Below are positions 11,401-22,029 of a stretch of DNA of 64,000 nucleotides, piece by piece. Every line of letters begins with the position of its first letter. The stretch's first letter is position 1. The stretch lies in assembly GCA_016648135.1 (NCBI GenBank), contig JADDOH010011226.1:80219-144218 (forward strand). The letters run 5' to 3'. Below the pieces are notes generated by a model. It made no database searches. It saw only the letters and a program-made list of their open reading frames with translations, and had not been told where the DNA came from. This DNA is from Agrypnia vestita. Lineage: Eukaryota; Arthropoda; Insecta; Trichoptera; Phryganeidae. The translations under genes and the position numbers were made by a program.

Positions 11401-12389
11401 TTTCAAACTTAACTTAACGTTTGTGTTAAAATATGTATGAAAAAGGGACAAACTTGTTGGTGTCCAGGAATGGGGCACCGATCACTGGATCACTAGACAT
11501 AACACTAGAGTCATAACCATTTCATTTCTTTATTTGTTATTTACACTTTTTCTAAAATTTCTAATTTATCTATCTATAATCCCGTATTATTAATATAAAA
11601 AATGTATAAAATCTTTGTTAATATCAAAAGAATAGATTCTTTCCAAAATATGATTGGCAAATTCAGAATTTACTGTTTTAGTGAATCTAGAAATACTGTA
11701 AATTGTTCTCGTAGATCCTACGCGTCAACACGTATTGCTAGATTGCCTTTTGCTAGTAATAAATAATCTTATAAATAAATGACAATGCTCTGATACCGCA
11801 CAACATATTGTACGGCACTTCTAGTATTGATTTTAATTATTTCTTTGTTGCCTTGACGGGTACTCGCAATTTAATCATTTAATATTCTGTTTTGGCTTTA
11901 TGAATTTTAATGCTGAGAGCATGTGTGTGTGTCTATAAGCTTTGGAGCTACACCTGGAGTCTTGGAGTTTCCAGAAGAGGGCTGGCCGGTTTTTTCAATT
12001 TCAGTTTGCAAGGCAGGAGGGACCATAATTGGAGAAACAGTGTCCATCACTAACGCTACTAGATAGAGCAAATAATGATGTAGTATATAAAATAATGAGG
12101 TATAAAAAGCAACAAAAAAGAATTCTCTATGTAAAAATGCCCATCACCAACGCTACCAAGACGCTACGTTATGGTAGATGCGCTGTTTGCACAGCCTTAA
12201 CTCGCGACCGAAGTGTATAGTAAAAGCACGTCATTGTTTATGGATTATTTTCGCCAGTAAATACATATTTTTCTCGAAAATGACAATAATTTGAAATAAC
12301 AACGCAACATATATGGGTAATTCAAATATACTGTATAATTAAAGTGTTTAGGTTATTATTACGGAAGTTGGATAGATTTATGTGTTAAA
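11401..12389. other. Unassigned sequence
   Basis: No reading frame or repeat boundary I can support. A 63-residue plus-strand frame at 12029-12220 is unrecognised and has no neighbouring coding context. Confidence 0.3.
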
Positions 12390-12438
12390 AAAAAAGATAT
12401 TTTATACAAACCGTATATTTATTTCACTAAAAAGCAAA

Positions 12439-12480
12439 TCTCGACGTTTCGCTGAAGTCATATTCAGCGTCATTAGGAAA
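12439..12480 (-). ncRNA. Hammerhead-like motif with mutated core (same family as 41.2 kb)
   Basis: On the minus strand CTAATGA (consensus CTGATGA, so G5 is changed to A) is followed by one extra C, a perfect 6-bp stem II (GCTGAA/TTCAGC) and GAAACGTC, then GAGA, which can pair with the upstream TTTC with one wobble pair. Flanking sequence out to about 12390 matches the family at 41205-41290. The G5 change predicts inactivity. Confidence 0.5.
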
Positions 12481-12619
12481 GCGTCCTCTCACGGCGGAAG
12501 TGTAGGCCGAACTTCTTTTTGCTTTTGCTTCTCTTATTATATATTATTAAAATATCCGTAAAATAATATTAAAATATCCGTTTTATTTAATACATAAATG
12601 TATTGTATGATATTATAGG

Positions 12620-12855
12620 TATGAGGGATATAAAAACAAAGGCAGAAAATGTAAAAAATCCCAAAAAGTCACCGAATATTACTAATGTTGAATGTATTGA
12701 ATTCTAAATATAATCTATCTATCCCTTCAAAAATCGCGTTTTCTATAAAATTAAATATTTTTAAAAAACTCAAATTGAGTACATTATAAATAAGAATCCC
12801 TGATGACTGCATTTTTTTTGTTGATATTGCTGCCTTTGCTTTTATACCCCACATA
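12620..12855. mobile_element. MITE family B
   Basis: Left end TATGAGGGATATAAAAACAA and GGCAG; right end GCTGCCTTTGCTTTTATACC then CCACATA. They form terminal inverted repeats of about 27 bp with mismatches. Related copies lie at 13405-13616 (left-truncated) and 60051-60302. No transposase is encoded. Short frames inside are incidental. Confidence 0.75.
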
Positions 12856-13254
12856 AAATGACTTGAAAAATTACTAAACCCATATGACATTATTTGAAAA
12901 ATAATACATTGGTTCCACTCGTACGCATTCTGTTAAAGTTTTCGAGAACTTTATCGGAAAATCTTTGATCTCTTTCCAAAAAACGAACACGGGAGCTCGT
13001 TTTTCTTTATAAGATGGTCAATGGGAAAATAGATTCCATAGATTTAGTTTCTGTTGTACCCAACCGAACATGTCGAAAGTATGTTTCGTTTTCAATAAAT
13101 AATTCCATTTTGTGCGTCTATTTTTATTTTATTTATATTATGCATGACGATATGTGGGATGTAAAAGCAAAAACGGCAATATACAAAGGATTGAAAAATA
13201 ATTCCAAAAAATTAATTGATGTGGTAATCTATCATGGGTGGAACTAGTGAACGT

Positions 13255-13390
13255 TATATTTTGTAAATTGATCACTTAAGACAGCCGCACGTTAGGTCGT
13301 AAGCCATATGAATACCTGAAAAGACTTTCATACCTATTTTTCCATATAAAAAATGATTTTGTCTCTATGACACATCGATAATATATCTTG
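13255..13390 (+). mobile_element. MITE family A fragment
   Basis: Contains GATCACTTAAGACAGCCG, GTCGTAAGCC, CATACCTATTTTTCCATAT and GTCTCTATGACACATC in family order. Confidence 0.55.
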
Positions 13391-13404
13391 ATTTTAAAAA
13401 ATGT

Positions 13405-13616
13405 TTTGAATGCAACCAGCGAGGACTTCAAATTTATGTTGAATATACTGAATTTTAGATTTTATGTATCTGTTCCATCCAAAATCATATTTTCTAGAAA
13501 TTTATAGGATACAATTTCTTATAAAATCTCGAATCTACAGCATTCTAAATTAATAATACTCGATGACCGTTTTCAAATTTTCTTGGATATTGCACCTTTT
13601 GCTTTTATACCCCATA
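13405..13616. mobile_element. MITE family B, left-truncated copy
   Basis: Shares AGATTTTATGTATCTGTTCC, ATCTCGAATC and the right end TTTTGCTTTTATACCCCATA with the copy at 60051. Confidence 0.65.
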
Positions 13617-14499
13617 AAAACTCATTGTCTATCATTAAAACCGTCAATCATATTTTACTTAACCCTTTCAGATGAAGTGTATACTGCAATAAGAATAGAA
13701 TTTACTTATGTATAATCACACAAGGAGGTTATTTTGACTGTTATATTAATAATCAAATTATCAATGGTTATAGGTAAAATGTTATTTTTGAAATTCGATT
13801 AACAGTCTGAAAATATATCTATATTGCTTTGCCAAAGAAGAGAAGAGAGGGTATTTTCTAATAAATCGCGGTATTGGAGAGAAGCATGCGATTTTTATAT
13901 TGAAAAAATAATGAAAGATACTGCGTATTATGATGATTCTCACGAAAACTATTATTTAAATTGAGCATACAACATTTTACATATCAGGGTAACCGTTTAC
14001 AATTTTAGTTAGTTCCATTAAATCAGCGATTATTCTTCTATTAAGACAGTAAACGAAATTGAATTAGTCTGTCTAGGTATGATTCAAATTAATTGCTGAT
14101 ACATTATCTATAAACTACTATTGGAGTAATTATTTTTTATATGGATATCGTCATTGTTATAATATATGTGTTATAGTTTGGTGCCCACATGGGGTATCCA
14201 TGTGAGTATCCTAACCTAACTTCGAATTATAAATGTATGTAACGTAATTATTGTTTTAGAACAGCTAAGCTCTTACTTGTGCGAAGCATGAACCCAATAT
14301 TCTGTAAGCATTTTTTATAAAATTATTTATGTGAACACGAAATTTTAAAGTTGAGTCAGATTAAACGTTTTCTAAATTTACATTATTCATGTAATAATTT
14401 TGAAGAATTTCAGTTATTTTATTTGTAAGATATAAAATCACGCGTCTCTTTTCATAATAATACAGATCATTAGATACTTTCTATACTATTAAGGCGATC
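13617..14499. other. AT-rich sequence, nothing recognised
   Basis: No coding frame, terminal repeat or RNA motif seen. Confidence 0.4.
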
Positions 14500-14795
14500 G
14501 TCCGTCAGATTGAGCAAATTTTGCCATTTTTTCTCATTTCTTATCTTTTTTTATTACATTTTTGTTTGGAAATATATCATTTTAAAATTTAGTCATCAGG
14601 TTACGTATTTGACACATTTCTTTTATTTCTTATAACTCTATAATTTAGTTTGTGTCACTTTTACAAGATATCCATATTTAAAATATATGTAACCTGATGA
14701 ATAAATTTTAAAATGATATATTTCCTTACAAAAATGTGATAAAAAATGCAAGATAATATATGTGAAAAAAAATGTGAAATTCGCTCACTCTAAAA
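14500..14795. mobile_element. Foldback MITE (long imperfect palindrome)
   Basis: The arm ATATATCATTTTAAAATTTA followed by GTCATCAGGTTAC (about 14573-14606) is matched inverted by GTAACCTGATGA and ATTTTAAAATGATATATTTC (about 14690-14725). Pairing continues outward through ACATTTTTGT / ACAAAAATGT. Non-coding. Confidence 0.7.
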
Positions 14796-15449
14796 ATGGG
14801 GTACTCCGACTAATTTGTATTGAAGAAAGACAATTCTCGAAACCAAACACACAATCAATCACACTCTTCTAATGTCATTACCTGCTTGAATAATTAAACT
14901 TATTAATTTCAAGTAAACCTCAAAGTCGATCCTCGTGTATATCAAAGCGGGCCAACGTGATCGATTGAATTATTTATATAAAAATGAATACTTCAGTTCG
15001 TTGCTAATTCAATACAAGCTATTTTAATTTGTGATGTCTGTCTGGGGTTAAGATTTTTAAGTGTTAATTGATTCGAGACAATCTTTGAGATGCATAATTT
15101 GCCTTGACGGGATTATTCGGAGTCAAATTTCGGTTTTTGAATTCCACGTTTACACATACCATATCTAAGAGAATCTACGCTTTTTGTATATTAAACGATG
15201 TTTTTCGTGAACATCAAATTGGAAAAAAAACATAAAGTACTTTCTCTACTTGATTTTAATTATATTTTATATTTTACTCTTCGAGTTTCCAGAGTGATGA
15301 TGAGATCTTAATGAAATGGTTCGCGTCTCTGCTTAGCCCGAGTATATATAGTATATTTTTGACGGTCCACGGAGAGGTGGTGGTAGCAATGTTGCAAGGG
15401 TGCCGCGCTGGCATTTGCGCGACCGAGATTCGCTACTTCCAGGCGTGTA

Positions 15450-15560
15450 GTTTTTTTTTTGGACGTTACACGAAGTTACGGACAGACAGACAGATAGATA
15501 GACAACGAAATTATTATGTTTGACTAGCCACAACCCGTCAACAGTGACGGACATTTTTTA
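15450..15560 (-). mobile_element. Helitron-like 3' end joined to the start of a second copy
   Basis: On the minus strand a hairpin CCGTCACTGTTGACGGG (15534-15550) is followed by CTAGT (15523-15527), matching the Helitron rule of a subterminal hairpin before CTRRT. It is directly followed by ATAATAATTTCGTTGTCT and CCGTAACTTCGTGTAACG. In the copy at 37015-37290 those same words sit at the opposite end of the element, ahead of the hairpin. Here the order is end then start, a head-to-tail junction. A GACA/GATA microsatellite (15479-15502) lies inside. Confidence 0.5.
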
Positions 15561-16500
15561 AAAATTAAAATTTTTATAAAGTAATTGTGAATTACTTGTA
15601 ATATATTAATTAGCCAAAATAAAAAAGTTACTGGGAAACCAACTTTAAATGTAAACTTTTATATGTAGGTATTTGAATTAATTTATTTTTAGTTTATTAT
15701 TTATTTATATTCATATATGTAATAAATATAATTTCATACAATAAAATCGTTTTACTCGCCATAAAGAGCTGATGCTTGTGCTAATGGGAGGAGTAATCAC
15801 ATTAGTTCATTTCATGGATATTAAAATTATAATAATAAGCTTAAGAATATTGAGAAACAAAATAAATATGTATATATTTCAAAGGGTTCTCTTATTGAAT
15901 TTTTTAAGTTCATTTTTAAATGAAGTAAAGTCTTGAATTTTTTCAATTTTCGGGTAATGAATTGTAATTTTCTGAAACTTTGAAAATTTTGAAAAGGGAA
16001 TAATGTTTTCATTTTACTTATTACTGAAAACGGAATGAGATCGACTACCTACTAATTTTGAAAAAGAAATGATATCTGCTATTGGATCCTAGTTACGGTT
16101 ACGGATGGGCATTCGAAATTACGGGGATTATTAAACTTAAGTAAAGATAATATAGTTTATATTTTCCAACCAAATTAATTATTATCATGAACAATCTCTA
16201 CAATTTTAACGCCAGATCCATCAATAATATGATGTTCTTCGTCTCTCTTACTGCATCTAATGACCAGTATCTACGGATAAGAAATAATTCCATGAGATTC
16301 TTTCGAGACATCTTATTATTATTATAACTATTATTATGTTTAGGAGGAATCATAATTATAATAAGTAAATTAAAAAACTATAATAAGTAAGTATAAAATG
16401 TTAATAACAAAAATAAAATTAAAAAATCTCTCGGCTTCGGTAATTTTGAAACAAATGAATCTTATGGCTTTTCGAACATAGTAAGTCTAAAAATTTTGAT
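15561..16500. other. AT-rich sequence, nothing recognised
   Basis: No supported feature. A small minus-strand frame at 15827-16012 is low-complexity and not gene-like. Confidence 0.4.
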
Positions 16501-16504
16501 GTTC

Positions 16505-16625
16505 ACAAGTACTTATTTATTTATTTATTTATTTATTTAATGTTTATGGAAGACCAACAGCACAAAAAAAAGCATAGAAAACATTGATACAATATAGATG
16601 GCCAATTACAGGTCTCCACATTTAG
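16505..16625 (+). repeat. Dispersed repeat D with (ATTT)n start
   Basis: Begins in a (TTTA)n run (16510-16541), then ATGTTTATGGAAGACCAACA, AGCATAGAAAACATTGATAC and GGTCTCCACATTTA. The inverted counterpart is at 52003-52100, where it adjoins an 86-bp minisatellite. Confidence 0.75.
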
Positions 16626-17061
16626 TAAACTTATAGTATAGTTATAGTAAAATATTTCGTTACCATGGTAACAAGTATGACGTATTTATTTAGTCACATA
16701 TTTTTTTTAAATATCTCTAGATCTTATGTTTTTTGTGAATTTTTATAAATCAAACAATCATTGACAGATAAATTTTCATTTTCTTATAAATCTTAGTCTT
16801 TCAGGTTGGAATAAGTGAGACGAAATCAAGATCTCATATTGTGATTTGTCATTCTAGTTTGACTGCAAAATACAACAAACGGTGAATCGCTACTTTCTAT
16901 GCACTCAAGTCTATGTATTTTAAATCAAAAAAATTGAACATGAATTTTTCGATTTTTCGATTCGATTTTTTTATAAAAGATAAATCAGAAATATTGAAGA
17001 AAAAGCGTTGTAATTACAACATATAAGAGAGAAAACTATTTATAAAGTATTGTGGGTTAGC

Positions 17062-17590
17062 TCTGTTATCATCATCATCACTCTTAGCTCTACAACCGCT
17101 GGTGGGTCTTGGCCTCCTCAAAAGTCTTCCTCCACTCATCTCGGTTTAGTGCCAGCTCTCTCCAGTTGAAAAGCTCCAAGGCAGAAATGTCTTTGAGAAC
17201 GTTGTCACTTCATCTTAATTTTGGCTATCCTAAGCTCCTTCGCTCTATACTGGCCTTGAGTTCAGCAAGGAATTTGGTGCTTGATGCTCGGTCATTCTCT
17301 ACACATAACCCAGCCACCGAAATCTTCCCAGTTTTATAAATTTTGTGACGTTTAGCTCCTTAAACAGAGTAAAGAGCTCATTGTTGTGACCTCTGTGCCA
17401 AAGTCCATTTTCTAGAACCGGTCCTAAAATACGCCTTAAAATTTTCCTTTCGAAAACATCTAGTGCTCGTTCATTCCTCTTAGTTAGTACCCACGTCTCA
17501 GCTGCGTACGTGAGCACTGGCCTAGTAAGCGGTTTGCACACTAATATCTTGGTGTTTCTGGACAGCAGTCTGGATTTTATCTGCATGTTA
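17062..17590 (-). pseudogene. Non-LTR reverse transcriptase C-terminal fragment, family R
   Basis: Read on the minus strand, the frame gives KPLTRPVLTYAAETWVLTKR, RILGPVLENGLW, KFIKLGRFRWLGYV and then, after frame breaks, the C-terminal WRELALD-like region. This is the tract beyond the RT domain of insect LINEs (VLTYxxETW and RWLGHV landmarks). It ends on the minus strand in a (GAT)n-type tail (17069-17081 on the plus strand). Related copies are at 28095, 35010, 47625 and 48815. 5'-truncated and frameshifted. Confidence 0.85.
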
Positions 17591-18342
17591 TAGCTCTGTT
17601 ATACCCTGAATAATTATACGGCAAAGTTATAGTAATATTTTTTAATAAATTTTCTATATATACTGCGATAATTGTGTGGTTGTTGATAAATATTAATTTT
17701 AAATCCAATAAACACTGTTTTAACCACATTGATTTATACAAAGTGAATAATATTTTAATCAGCCTGAAACATATTAACAGCTAAACCATATATCGCTTTA
17801 ATAATTCTGTTTAATCTGGCTTTAATGAGTACTTTTTAACTAACTTTCCGCAGTTAATTAGTAATTAAACACCATTAATTTGACGTAATGTAATGAAATG
17901 TTACCAATTTAAGCTACGTTAAACTCTTATTAATATTACATAGAAAGATTGATAATAATAGCTTGATAGACTTATTTCTCTTAGTAATATAATTTGTTTG
18001 TAATCATTTAGGACAATAGTTTTATTATAAATTTTAATTAAATAACATTGAATAAACCACTTAAATCAAAAAAAGGTTAGTTTTTTAATTTTTTTTTATT
18101 ACCTGAAGCAATTGCTTCAGATGGGCCTTTCACAATAAATATATCAGAATATTTTTTTAATTTTAATAATAATTTTATAAAATTACTCAAGGGAAGTTAA
18201 TTCCAAAAATATCTCAAAAGCTGTAGTCTTATAATTTACATTTGTTTGCTTATGGTGGTATTGAAATCCATAAGTCTTTAGATTATATATCGTAGTCATA
18301 TATCATAGGTAAAATATTGGATTCCAATTTAAATTCTATGTA
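17591..18342. other. AT-rich sequence with one perfect 18-bp palindrome
   Basis: CTGAAGCAATTGCTTCAG (about 18103-18120) is a perfect palindrome. Nothing else was recognised. Confidence 0.4.
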
Positions 18343-18485
18343 TATATCTACTTATATTATTTGATTAATTACACCTACATATTTCGGAAAAACCTTTTCA
18401 TCGTCAGGATGTTATATATATAAATGGAAAGGTTTTTCCGAAACATGTAGGTGTAATTAATCAAATAATATAAGTAGATACATAC
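18343..18485. mobile_element. PLE-type palindrome with inverted hammerhead-like arms
   Basis: TATCTACTTATATTATTTGA and TTAATTACACCTACAT on the left are repeated in inverse on the right (ATGTAGGTGTAATTAATCAA then ATAATATAAGTAGATA). The left arm includes a complete hammerhead-like motif, the right arm only its 3' half. The centre is about 18415-18425. The organisation matches inverted terminal units of Penelope-like elements, but no coding part is attached here. Confidence 0.6.
18371..18412 (-). ncRNA. Hammerhead-like motif
   Basis: Minus-strand order: stem I strand ACATC, core CTGACGA, an extra T, stem II GAAAA/TTTTC (a C remains unpaired), GAAA, TATG, then UA and GGTGT. ACATC pairs with GGTGT over 5 bp with one G-U. 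The sister arm has CATG in place of TATG, which restores a self-complementary ACATGT stem III. Core residues are intact; the stem II closing position is mismatched. Confidence 0.5.
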
Positions 18486-18658
18486 AAATAATACAATCAA
18501 TATTTTTTTTAAATGTCAATCTACAATGTTGCTGAATCAATTAAAAAAAAAATCTTTTATAGTTACTATATTTTGTATTGTTTGTTGTAGGCTAGCAAAG
18601 ATTTTAGGTCTTTTATACATTAACAATTTTGTGTTTTTGTTTTTCTTCTGAAGTCTTA

Positions 18659-18864
18659 GGCCGACGCCATACTGCGCGGATGATCCGCCGCGTCTTTTCC
18701 GTCGCGTCAATTTGGCAAAGCAATTTGATCGACCGATCATCCGCGTAGTGTGTTTTCGCTACGTTTCTTTCCATACAATAAGCGCATATTGTATGGAAAG
18801 AAACGTGGCGGAGTTGCGCGATGGAAAAGACGCGGCGGAAGATGCGCTTAGTGTGGCGCCGGCC
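18659..18864. mobile_element. Harbinger-like hairpin MITE with TTA target duplication
   Basis: A 206-bp near-complete palindrome, GC-rich relative to its surroundings. The left end GGCCGACGCCATACTGCGC and right end GCGCCGGCC are terminal inverted repeats, with GGAAAAGACGCGGCGGA paired to TCCGCCGCGTCTTTTCC inside. The inner hairpin is CGTTTCTTTCCATACAATA against its complement. TTA flanks both ends (18656-18658 and 18865-18867), the target duplication expected for PIF/Harbinger. It encodes nothing. Confidence 0.75.
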
Positions 18865-18869
18865 TTAGA

Positions 18870-19490
18870 GTGTCGCCACCTCTTGTATTGTATGAATAAT
18901 AATCCTTTTTAGTTTCATCCTTTTATTAAAATAGGCATTTCGGAAATGATCCATGTCTTTTTGAAATATTTATACCTAAAAATTATACTTTATTCACTGA
19001 TTCTAATTTTAGGTTATTCAACTTTTTGATAGTTTGTTCTTGCTTTGTTTTGTACTGTTTTTAGTTTCTTTAGCATTCCTCCGTTGCTTATAAATAATAT
19101 GTGAAATATATTAAGATACAGATAAGTATGTTCGATTCTGATAACTTACGCTATTATTTATACATATCATTAACTTGTGTCTGCTTTATTTCCGAAAAAA
19201 TCTTCTTCTTCTTCTCCTGGAATCGTGTCAGGTCCTCCCTGTGTTGACTATTACATGAGAGTACGTTTCCCTATCTCTAGCGGCACAGCTTTTTCATCGT
19301 CCTTATCCCTGTCTAATCTCGTATATTACAGAGTCTGAGATATGCTTCCTGCCGACATCTCGTTTTTCCTCAACCTTGTCCATAATTATCAAATGCAAAA
19401 GGTCATACATTTCCCCTAGTATTTTCGCACATGAACCAAATATGACAACTTTTGCTAACCGTATCTATCCACTGGAACAATAAGCAGTGT
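18870..19490. other. AT-rich sequence, nothing recognised
   Basis: A short (CTT)n run near 19203-19213 lies at the edge of the next LINE fragment. No other feature. Confidence 0.4.
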
Positions 19491-19499
19491 GGGAGAATC

Positions 19500-19935
19500 A
19501 TTTAAGACTTCGTCTTCTTCTCATTCTTTAACTTTATTTAGGCTCAAGGCTTTCTTCTTGTGATGCTGAATTCCAGCTATCTCTCCATCGCTTCGGAGGT
19601 CTCCCTGGTGGACGCGGTTCATCTGGTATACCATGCAGTGCTATGTATGGTAATCTTGTTGTACTCATTCTCTGTACGTGTTGGTACCAGTATCGTCGAC
19701 GCTATCTCCCCCATCTGACCACATCTTGAACCTCGCAGACCTTCCAGATTGCAGTATTGCTCACACGATCATGAAAAGTCTTCCCAGCAATAGCACTCGG
19801 AGTTATTATTTCAGTTTTACTTAGCATGCTCTTTGTCTTGACAGTGTCCGCCCTCGCTTCAATACGAAATGTGAGAATAGATCGCATACAGGTCTTACAA
19901 ATGCGTACCATGCTATCTGTTCTCATATCTTTATT
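19500..19935 (-). pseudogene. Non-LTR reverse transcriptase C-terminal fragment, family S
   Basis: The minus-strand frame carries ICKTCMRSILTFRIEARADT, VKTKSML and DRVSNTAIWKVCEVQDVVRW. After a frame break it continues with an MSTTRLPYIALHG-like segment and PGRPPKRWRDSWN (19560-19690). PGRPPKRW and a following W are standard landmarks of the C-terminal tail of insect LINE reverse transcriptases. Related fragments are at 22030-22265 and 59090-59390. Confidence 0.8.
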
Positions 19936-20055
19936 CCTCTATACAACATCTCTCAGGCATCGATCATGTAAGGCAATATAATAAATGATTTTTCAAGTTT
20001 GTGTTTACTGGGGTATTATGCCGTGTTGTTACGACCTTTCGGGCCGACGTTTCGG

Positions 20056-20096
20056 GCCGACGTTTCGGATCCCATTGCAGGGTCCATCATCAGGGC
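20056..20096 (-). ncRNA. Hammerhead-like motif in PLE terminus (left)
   Basis: Minus strand: stem I GCC, core CTGATGA, an extra T, stem II GGACCC/GGGATCC (one bulged A) with loop TGCAAT, GAAAC, then GTC and GGC. GCC and GGC pair as a 3-bp stem I, and ACGT forms a minimal self-complementary stem III. All core residues are present. Confidence 0.6.
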
Positions 20097-20116
20097 GGAT
20101 GTGTTGTGTGATGTGG

Positions 20117-20497
20117 TACGCACGTACCATTTCCAAAAGGGTCAACGAGCACAAACGTCAAAAAAAAAACAACGAGAGCAAACTCGGTCATCCAGAAAAA
20201 TCAGCACTGGCTGAGCATTTTCTGGATACCGGCCATCATTTTGCATTCGAACCGAAAATCCTTGGAAAGCCTAAGAGTCACCATGCGCGTCTTATCAAGG
20301 AAGCACTAGAAATCTACAAGCATCCGATAAACATTAATAGAGATGATGGTCTCAAATTAAAAACATCTTGGTATCCGGCGCTTCAAAGTCATTCTCGTCG
20401 CAGACTCCGCAAAGATAGTGATCAGACAACAGATGAATCATACATACAACACAATACAACACATCATGACTTCGGCACGGTATTGCAAGCCGATACA
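20117..20497 (+). pseudogene. GIY-YIG endonuclease C-terminal part (PLE)
   Basis: An open frame encodes RTISKRVNEHKR, then EKSALAEHFLDTGHHF, HHARLIKEALEIYKHP and NINRDDGLKL. These correspond to the R-x(n)-EH helix, the conserved AEH segment, the catalytic-glutamate helix (LIKEALEI) and the NRDDG motif of PLE GIY-YIG nucleases. The N-terminal GIY...YIG strand pair is absent because the left terminus joins directly upstream, so the domain is truncated and inactive. The family role is DNA nicking during integration. The frame stays open, suggesting a relatively recent copy. Confidence 0.85.
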
Positions 20498-20531
20498 TAA
20501 CCACAACACCAACATTCAAGACAACACATCA

Positions 20532-20572
20532 GCCCTGATGATGGACCCTGCAATGGGATCCGAAACGTCGGC
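20532..20572 (+). ncRNA. Hammerhead-like motif in PLE terminus (right)
   Basis: Inverted twin of the motif at 20056: GCC, CTGATGA, T, GGACCC with TGCAAT loop and GGGATCC, GAAAC, GTC, GGC. The core is intact. One base extra separates the core from stem II, as in most motifs of this window. Confidence 0.6.
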
Positions 20573-20660
20573 CCGAAAGGTCGTAACAACACGGCATAAT
20601 ACCCCAGTAAACACAAACTTGAAGATTCTGAGTGGCCGTGAAAACCTAAGAACATTCTTA

Positions 20661-20944
20661 TATTATAGATGTCTCACAGAGACGAAACTGCATTTTTTCG
20701 AGGGAGAGTAGGTATAGAAGTCTTTATTGGGTGGCCATAGGACTTACGACCTATCGTACGGTTGGCTTAGGTGATCACTTTACACATATGTAACGTTCGC
20801 CATTTCCACCCATGATAGAATACATATGTGTAAAGTGATTACCTTAAGCCAACCGTACGATATGTCGTAAGTCCTACGGCCACCCAAAAAAGACTTCTAT
20901 ACCTACTCTCCTTTGAAAAAATACAGTGTGAGACATCTATAATA
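20661..20944. mobile_element. MITE family A, complete palindromic copy
   Basis: Begins TATTATAGATGTCTCACAG and ends GTGAGACATCTATAATATA. Internal arms pair through GTAGGTATAGAAGTCTT, CGTACGGTTGGCTTA and GTGATCACTTTACACATATG against complements with minor differences. The left arm has an 'AGGACTTACGACCTATCG' segment mirrored on the right. Non-coding, about 284 bp, strongly hairpin-forming. Confidence 0.85.
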
Positions 20945-21320
20945 TACATTAATTGATTATTGATGTCCCTGTGACAAACAATCCAGTTCTGTTCTGAAAA
21001 ATTTGGACATACTCAAAATATTCTGAATACTTTACTATAATATACATCACATTGAAATCCGTATTTAATATGACATACAAGTTTATGCTAATTCGATCGT
21101 GGCATTCCAAGAACATTGGGTATAGGTCGTACGGTAAGGGCTGATGTACTTACTGTGCAAGCTATTCTCCTGTTCCTTTTTCCTTTTAATCGGCCTATGT
21201 GGTCAGTTCTCTAAAGGTGGATCTCACATCTTCAAATCCGCCTCCTGTGAGGTGGATTACCAATTGTCCTTCCATCTTCATTTCAATTTCAATCAACGTA
21301 TACATTAATCACTTTATATT
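20945..21320. other. AT-rich sequence, nothing recognised
   Basis: No supported feature; the next LINE fragment begins at about 21325. Confidence 0.4.
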
Positions 21321-21324
21321 TTTC

Positions 21325-21790
21325 ATTTGTACGCAGTCAACTAGAGTTTGGATCAGTAGTCTGGAACACTCATTATTCTACATACAGTGAGCGACTTGAA
21401 AATATCCAACACAAATTTTTCAATATTTTAAATTTCCGTTCCCGTTTAGAATTCAACTCATATACAGAAAGCGAGTGTTACCATAAAATCCCTCCTCTAT
21501 CATATCGAAGATGCATACAAGATTTGTATTATCTTTATAAAATCTTGAATAACTTGGTTGACTCGCTCTATTTATTAGAGCAAATAGGTTTAAGTTGTCC
21601 TACATACTCAACGCGTTCAAATAATTTATTTCACGCAAACTTTGGTAGGACTAACTACTTAAAAAACTGCTTTGTAACTCGTTGCACCTCAAAATACAAT
21701 ATGTTAAATTCTACAAATAATCTAGACATTTTTACTGACAATTTGCTTTCATTTAAAATGAAACTCCGTAATCTCATTTATGACTATTGA
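21325..21790 (+). pseudogene. Non-LTR reverse transcriptase C-terminal fragment (Jockey/R1-like)
   Basis: An uninterrupted frame reads RSQLEFGSVVWNTHYSTYSE, RLENIQHKFFN, PPLSYRRCIQDLYYLYKILN and, near the end, LLSFKMKLRNLI before the stop at 21788. The LEFGxxVWNP-like motif, IQ-F/FL helix and final F-KxKL are typical of the last 150 residues of this type of LINE RT. It is 5'-truncated, but the frame is intact for about 150 codons, so it is younger than most fragments here. Confidence 0.85.
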
Positions 21791-22029
21791 TTGAATCTCA
21801 TTCCCTCCCTCTCCCCACCCCTCCCATTTTATGCATTATCATAATTTAAATCTTTGAAATATTTATTATTTATCACATATTCTTTATCATTGTTTTTATT
21901 TAGTTTTTTTTTTACCAGCTTCGAGGAAACTTTACTGGTCATATCCACGAATATTTTTTTGATATTATATAAAAAAAAATTAAATTGTACTCTATGTTTC
22001 CCAAATAAAATAAAATAAAAATAAAATAA

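Larger units (their letters stand above)
20010..20615 (+). mobile_element. Penelope-like element remnant with inverted termini
   Basis: Two copies of one terminus lie in inverted orientation: 20010-20098 (minus sense) and 20526-20615 (plus sense). Both contain a hammerhead-like motif and the words CGGCATAATACCCCAGTAAAC and CGTAACAACACGG or their complements. Between them is a GIY-YIG endonuclease remnant. The left terminus carries an extra direct duplication of CGGGCCGACGTTT. Family knowledge: PLEs pair a reverse transcriptase with a GIY-YIG nuclease and have terminal repeats that may be direct or inverted. The RT part is missing here. Confidence 0.8.

Noticed and set aside
18103..18120. Rho-independent terminator-like palindrome
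   Set aside because: Palindrome without loop in eukaryotic DNA; no meaning as a bacterial terminator.
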